A DNA stretch of 64,000 bases. Source: Glandiceps talaboti. Lineage: Eukaryota; Hemichordata; Enteropneusta; Spengelidae. Shown here in pieces: positions 59,864 through 64,000 of the stretch. Each line of letters starts with the position of its first letter. Position 1 is the first letter of the stretch. The notes beneath the pieces were generated by a model. The model saw only the letters and a list, made by a program, of their open reading frames with translations, was not told the origin of the DNA and did not search any database. The stretch covers positions 3,693,501-3,757,500 of the forward strand of contig NC_135558.1 in the NCBI RefSeq assembly GCF_964340395.1, written 5' to 3'. The position numbers and the translations under genes were made by a program.

Positions 59864-59928
59864 CTTGATGGGCTTGTCAAAATTCATTACAACTGGCAGT
59901 TGTAATGAATTTTGACAAGCCCATCAAG
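59864..59928. repeat. Perfect 65-bp palindrome
   Basis: Arms of 32 bp (CTTGATGGGCTTGTCAAAAT...ACAACTG) around a single central base at about 59896. It lies in the 5' intron of the SET-recombinase gene and is long enough to form a stable hairpin in RNA or a cruciform in DNA. Confidence 0.9.
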
Positions 59929-59934
59929 TTACTG

Positions 59935-62100
59935 CATGGGTCTATAGCAACTTTGAGCTTCAACAAAGGTCTCATTGACAATAAAAGAAATTTAGTGTAG
60001 TAATTAGTTCAACATCCAGTACACACGCCATCCATTTAAAACTCCCTTTGCATCAAGTACATCATGCCCATGCACCTGATTACCACTTAAGAATTTACCT
60101 ATTAGTAGGTCAATTATTAGTCGTATACATATCTGTGACCAAACTGGGCATCACACCATAGCTACACACCTAATCACACTTTATAACATAATGGTCTTGA
60201 TAACACCATTTGTGTAAATTTTAGCAGTGGCTGTCTATAAGCAGGTTTTCAAAGAGAGCAGGACTGTGGGAAATCAAAGCCCTCATCTTGCTGGCCAGTA
60301 ATTTCTGGGGCAATTCAGTTCTGCTGCAGACACAATTACTTTTAATCATATTTTAATTTATTTGTCTGACCCTCAGCAAAAAATGTTGTCAAGAAATGTT
60401 GGTAGAATTGAGTACATTTCATTCATCAATGATGACATCATTGACAGAAACAATCTGTTGAGAATAGTAAAGTTCAATAAGCTTTTCTGAACTGAATTTT
60501 ATGAATAAAGCTGGTATTTCACCAAATGAACTTGCTGGAAAACAGATACTAGTTAATCCTTTCGAAATTTATTGTCTTAAAGATGATTATGTTTATGAAA
60601 ACATACCATGAGGTTGATCGTTGAAAGCAAAGTTTCACAGGAAGCACATGCCAGTGTATGTGAATATAATTTTTGAAATTAATTTGTCATCTTTTTAGAG
60701 ATTCCCAAAATTAAATCAGAATAGGAATTCATATCATGCTGGGTTTGACACTGGAGTAAAAAAAACACTATCCCACAGGACTAGTAAAATTGATAACATA
60801 GTCCTGCAAAAGAATTGGTGGTCCCGTCTTTCAGTGCTTTCAATTGTTCACTTTGGCTCTTCATCTCTCTTAGCTTTTGCTCTACTTCTAATTCACTTTT
60901 CCAAACGCCATATTTATTTCAAACCCTGTGTTCCAGTTGTACTGTCTATTTCTTTGTAGTTGTTTGTGCATCATCAGCTCCTTACTGTAATTTTGTTTGC
61001 TTTTTTATGTTTTGGGGCTGCTTCTATTTTGGCTTTCTTTATGTAGTTTGTCTTAATTTTTTTTTTTTTTTTTTTTTTTTGGGGGGGGGGGGGATGAAGG
61101 GTAATAAGATATGATCATGTGGTCTTATTTCTAGCTTAAATATAACATTCTGGTACACATTAGTCTGACTTGCATTTTTAAGGACAAAAAATTACTTTCC
61201 CATACAGCAAGTCTCTATAGTGTCATCCTTAGGGCTTACTAGAATGTATTCACAACATAAAAATAAATAAATCTGAAGGTTACCAGCAGTTAGAGTAAAA
61301 TTTCGTTACTAATTACACGTAGTCTATTTTCATGTCTATGTACTTCCGGGTTGACATATTAAACGTTAAACGTGATACAGTTGGCCCTATAACTACTAAG
61401 AAATGACAAAACCAATCGTAAAATAAAGTTCAGGATTTTGATTTTTTCAAACTGAATATCAATATCCACTACACATTCAATAACTGGTTTCGTGTATTTA
61501 GAAATGTTCCCAAAAACACGACCTCGCAACACAGAACGGAATCGTGTTATTGTTACTATTAGCAGTGCCACATGGCTTCAATGTAGGCTGTACCCGGTAA
61601 AAATTACGATCATCACAGCAAAAACATAGAACACGTTGTGTTCTTGCTGAATAAACTCACTGACACAAAATAAAAGAAGTATTGGACCCTCAAACTAATG
61701 TGATTTGAAATTCGACGCACCGAAAACACGATCACGTCATCGATTTTGACAGCAACCATTGTTATGATTGAGCTTCACTATAGTCAGTTCAGTTGAACGT
61801 GGCCGGACGAACGCTTACGTCCAATTTGTACAGTGATTTTATAAAGGGAGCTTTATAACCTACCAAATAAATAACTCAGAAACGTAGTTTAGATACCAAC
61901 TGATCTGAAAATTACTGTTTAGAAAGACTACGCACTGTACATAAATACGAAATCATGCGAGATCGCCTGTTGGGCGACATTCCCACAGGGCGTGCTTTTC
62001 GAAAACTACACAACATAAGCTGTTATGGCACGAACTCATATAAAATCTACCCCGTTTCCAAACTGATAATTTTATCGCGAATACTCGGAATAGACAATCA
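59935..62100. other. Intron/intergenic stretch
   Basis: No exon recognised. It contains a poly-T/poly-G run at 61058-61093. From about 61700 CpG content rises (ACGTCATCG, GGCCGGACGAACG), consistent with a promoter region for the minus-strand gene. Confidence 0.45.
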
Positions 62101-62142
62101 GAGTTGGTTACAATAGCAAATTAAAAATCGAATGAATTTTAC

Positions 62143-62200
62143 CTTTCCGTGACCGTGAATCCGTATCGCCACCATTTTGAATGCTGAGCTCCCTAATATT
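62143..62200 (-). promoter_or_regulatory. Putative first exon and YY1-like start region of the SET-recombinase gene
   Basis: On the minus strand, TTCAAAATGGTGGCGATACG resembles the YY1 motif (AAnATGGCGGC) often found at transcription starts. It is followed by a donor, CGGAAAG|GTAAAA, after 62143. Any ORF from this ATG reaches a stop once joined to the 57299 exon, so it is treated as 5' UTR. A 24-nt segment at about 57593-57616, flanked by AG and GTAAGC, may be an extra 5' micro-exon. Confidence 0.45.
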
Positions 62201-63003
62201 GAAAAGTCACTATCCCGTATGTAGGATATACATGCAATGCCAATGGGCATTTTAGTAAGTTTTACTGGTCCTTACAGAAAGTTACTAGACTCGGGATAGC
62301 GGGCCAGTGTGTATATCGAACCAAAATCCTAATGCTTCCTTATTTGAGGTAATATTAAACACGTGAACATTTGACCTTTGAGTTAGCGAATAGCGGGACT
62401 GAGCTGAGTAGCGACTACGTAACTATCTGTAAGTTTATAAAATTACAAATGGTGAACTTCCGCCATGTGAACTTGCGCCATTTTTATTGTAACAATACTA
62501 TTAAACATGGCAAATATACATGTACAAGAACATAATTAATATCTCTGTAATAACCCATGGTAAAGTTTAAATTCTGAGCTGTCCACATAAACAGGGTCTA
62601 TATTTTCATTCATTTGTGACTTTTCGTTTTTCAGTACTCTTGGCTTCTGTGCTTTCGTTTTTCAGACTAAAATTTTACAGCCCTTGAAGATCACCCCTGT
62701 CTCGAACATGAGCGACTACTTTTAGATAAAAAAAACACACATTCAAGCAGATGAATGCACCCATCCTTTGATGAAAGGTTTGACAATACTAACTGCTGAA
62801 AATTTGGACAAAAATATATGAATTCAAAAACGTCTACAGCACAAAGATGTATATCATATGAGCGGCCATATTCAATCGAGTTTGCTCACTGTGACGGGAC
62901 AGTGACACATAATAATAGTGTCGCCAATTCAATTTGAAACTCTGAAATAATGGTCTTAAATGATAGTCATTATTAGCAAAGTATGAATGGTGGATGTACT
63001 AAC

Positions 63004-63140
63004 CTTCAGAAAAAGGAAACTCCAACGACAGGACTTGCCATGAGGCAGTGAATGCTCCCTGGAGCTGGAAGTACTCATGCATAAGTGAACAGCAAACTTA
63101 CACGAGTTCACTCACTAGTTACAGAGATACGCGCATGCGC
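63004..63140 (-). promoter_or_regulatory. Putative alternative first exon with NRF-1 site
   Basis: A perfect NRF-1 palindrome, GCGCATGCGC, lies at 63131-63140. On the minus strand a segment downstream of it ends in a plausible donor (CTGAAG|GTTAGT) after 63004. It contains a short ORF starting ATGGCAAGTCCTG that stops within the exon. It could be an alternative noncoding first exon of the SET-recombinase gene or belong to another transcript. Confidence 0.35.
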
Positions 63141-63413
63141 ACATGAACGATTTCAACTCTTGGTGGCGCTATGTGCCTAGAACATGAGTGCGTGCTTTCC
63201 TGGTGACTTTTGCGAACACTCACGCCGATTTTCGCACATATTATATTTTTGACAAAAAAGTAGGACCATCGCTGAGAACATTTCTAGGCATTTTTTATGC
63301 CTTTTTAAGCGTATTAGGAGGGCCAAAAGTGTGGAGCCCGAGTGCGTGGCTTCACAACATTTTGTGGCTTTACAGCGGTGGTGGTTTCGAGGGGTAATGG
63401 ATTGACATTTGAT

Positions 63414-63416
<3 letters not shown>

Positions 63417-63472
<56 letters not shown>
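63417..63472. repeat. (CA)n microsatellite
   Basis: About 28 CA units. No gene is recognised between here and the window end at 64000. Confidence 0.95.
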
Positions 63473-63473
<1 letters not shown>

Positions 63474-64000
63474 AGCTGCTGATTAATGATCAGTACTGCA
63501 CACTATAAGATAAAATGAATAATATTGGCTACTGGAATTAAAGCCATACACATGATCCTGGCAAGGCTACCTGTACCACAATGATCTAAACCAAGACAAG
63601 AATTGGTGACATATTAACAAGTTGTTGCCATGACTACTTGTCTGTTAGCATCAGTTGATCCCTTAGAGTTCTCCATGACTCATAGAAAAGGTGAATAAAT
63701 AATTCTACTATGGTTACAGTGTAATCTAAGCACCATGTTTAGATGTTTATGCTTCAGTAACTAGTTTATTAACGTAATTACTCCAGATAGTTAGCTTTGT
63801 TATGACAGAACTAAATGTTACAAAGGTGTCACATATCATTAAAAGAACTCAACAACAAAATAACACACTTTGTAATTAGGAAAATTGAAAAAGGGTCAGA
63901 GGTTACAGCAATGTAATATTTGTTGTGTATAAATGCCTAATGATATGTGATATTTGGCATGTGAGCAAAAAATAAAATTATCAGTGGTTAAGCTTGATGT

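Overview
The window is metazoan nuclear DNA. It is AT-rich, with many-exon genes using GT-AG introns of about 0.2-4 kb, long simple-sequence tracts, tRNA-derived SINE-like copies, fold-back elements and a kilobase-scale satellite array. Gene content fits a marine invertebrate, and a non-vertebrate deuterostome is plausible. I cannot name a species from the sequence alone. Exon models were built by hand from splice signals and reading-frame continuity; there is no transcript support.

Layout. 1-2.1 kb: microsatellite, a palindromic XhoI/BglII-type satellite and an 18-bp minisatellite. 2.1-5.9 kb (+): a GAL3ST-family Golgi sulfotransferase with signal anchor, sulfotransferase domain and an unusual C-terminal extension. 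6.1-6.5 kb: an inverted-repeat MITE with an 8-bp target duplication. 8.5-9.0 kb (-): TMEM203. 11.2-21.3 kb (+): NDOR1, complete in 13 coding exons (599 aa). TMEM203 and NDOR1 are neighbours and divergent, an arrangement I recall from human 9q34.3. 21.3-32.7 kb: mostly gene-poor, with a possible spliced noncoding transcript starting near 25.4 kb. 32.7-39.5 kb: a tandem array of ~1.07-1.08 kb units. 40-43 kb: smaller tandem repeats and fold-back elements.

43.1-57.3 kb (-), with putative 5' noncoding exons out to 62.2 or 63.0 kb: the most interesting locus. Eleven exons join in one unbroken frame of 2026 codons. They encode a KMT5A-like SET methyltransferase domain, a short CxxC segment, a ~959-residue Ser/Gln/Asn/Thr-rich 13-aa repeat tract containing a near-identical ~321-aa duplication, an acidic linker, two zinc-finger-like motifs, a Crypton-like tyrosine recombinase core (R..K..TxxR..GH..Y) and a C-terminal SANT/Myb-like segment. 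This is a histone-methyltransferase/recombinase fusion, either a domesticated transposase or the captured gene of a mobile element. SET-plus-recombinase-like proteins of this general kind occur, from memory, in fish and invertebrate predicted proteomes, usually unnamed.

NDOR1 passes electrons from NADPH to the cytosolic Fe-S assembly pathway, TMEM203 is an ER membrane protein, and the sulfotransferase acts in the Golgi. I see no shared pathway. The TMEM203-NDOR1 pairing is most simply explained by ancient linkage or a shared promoter.
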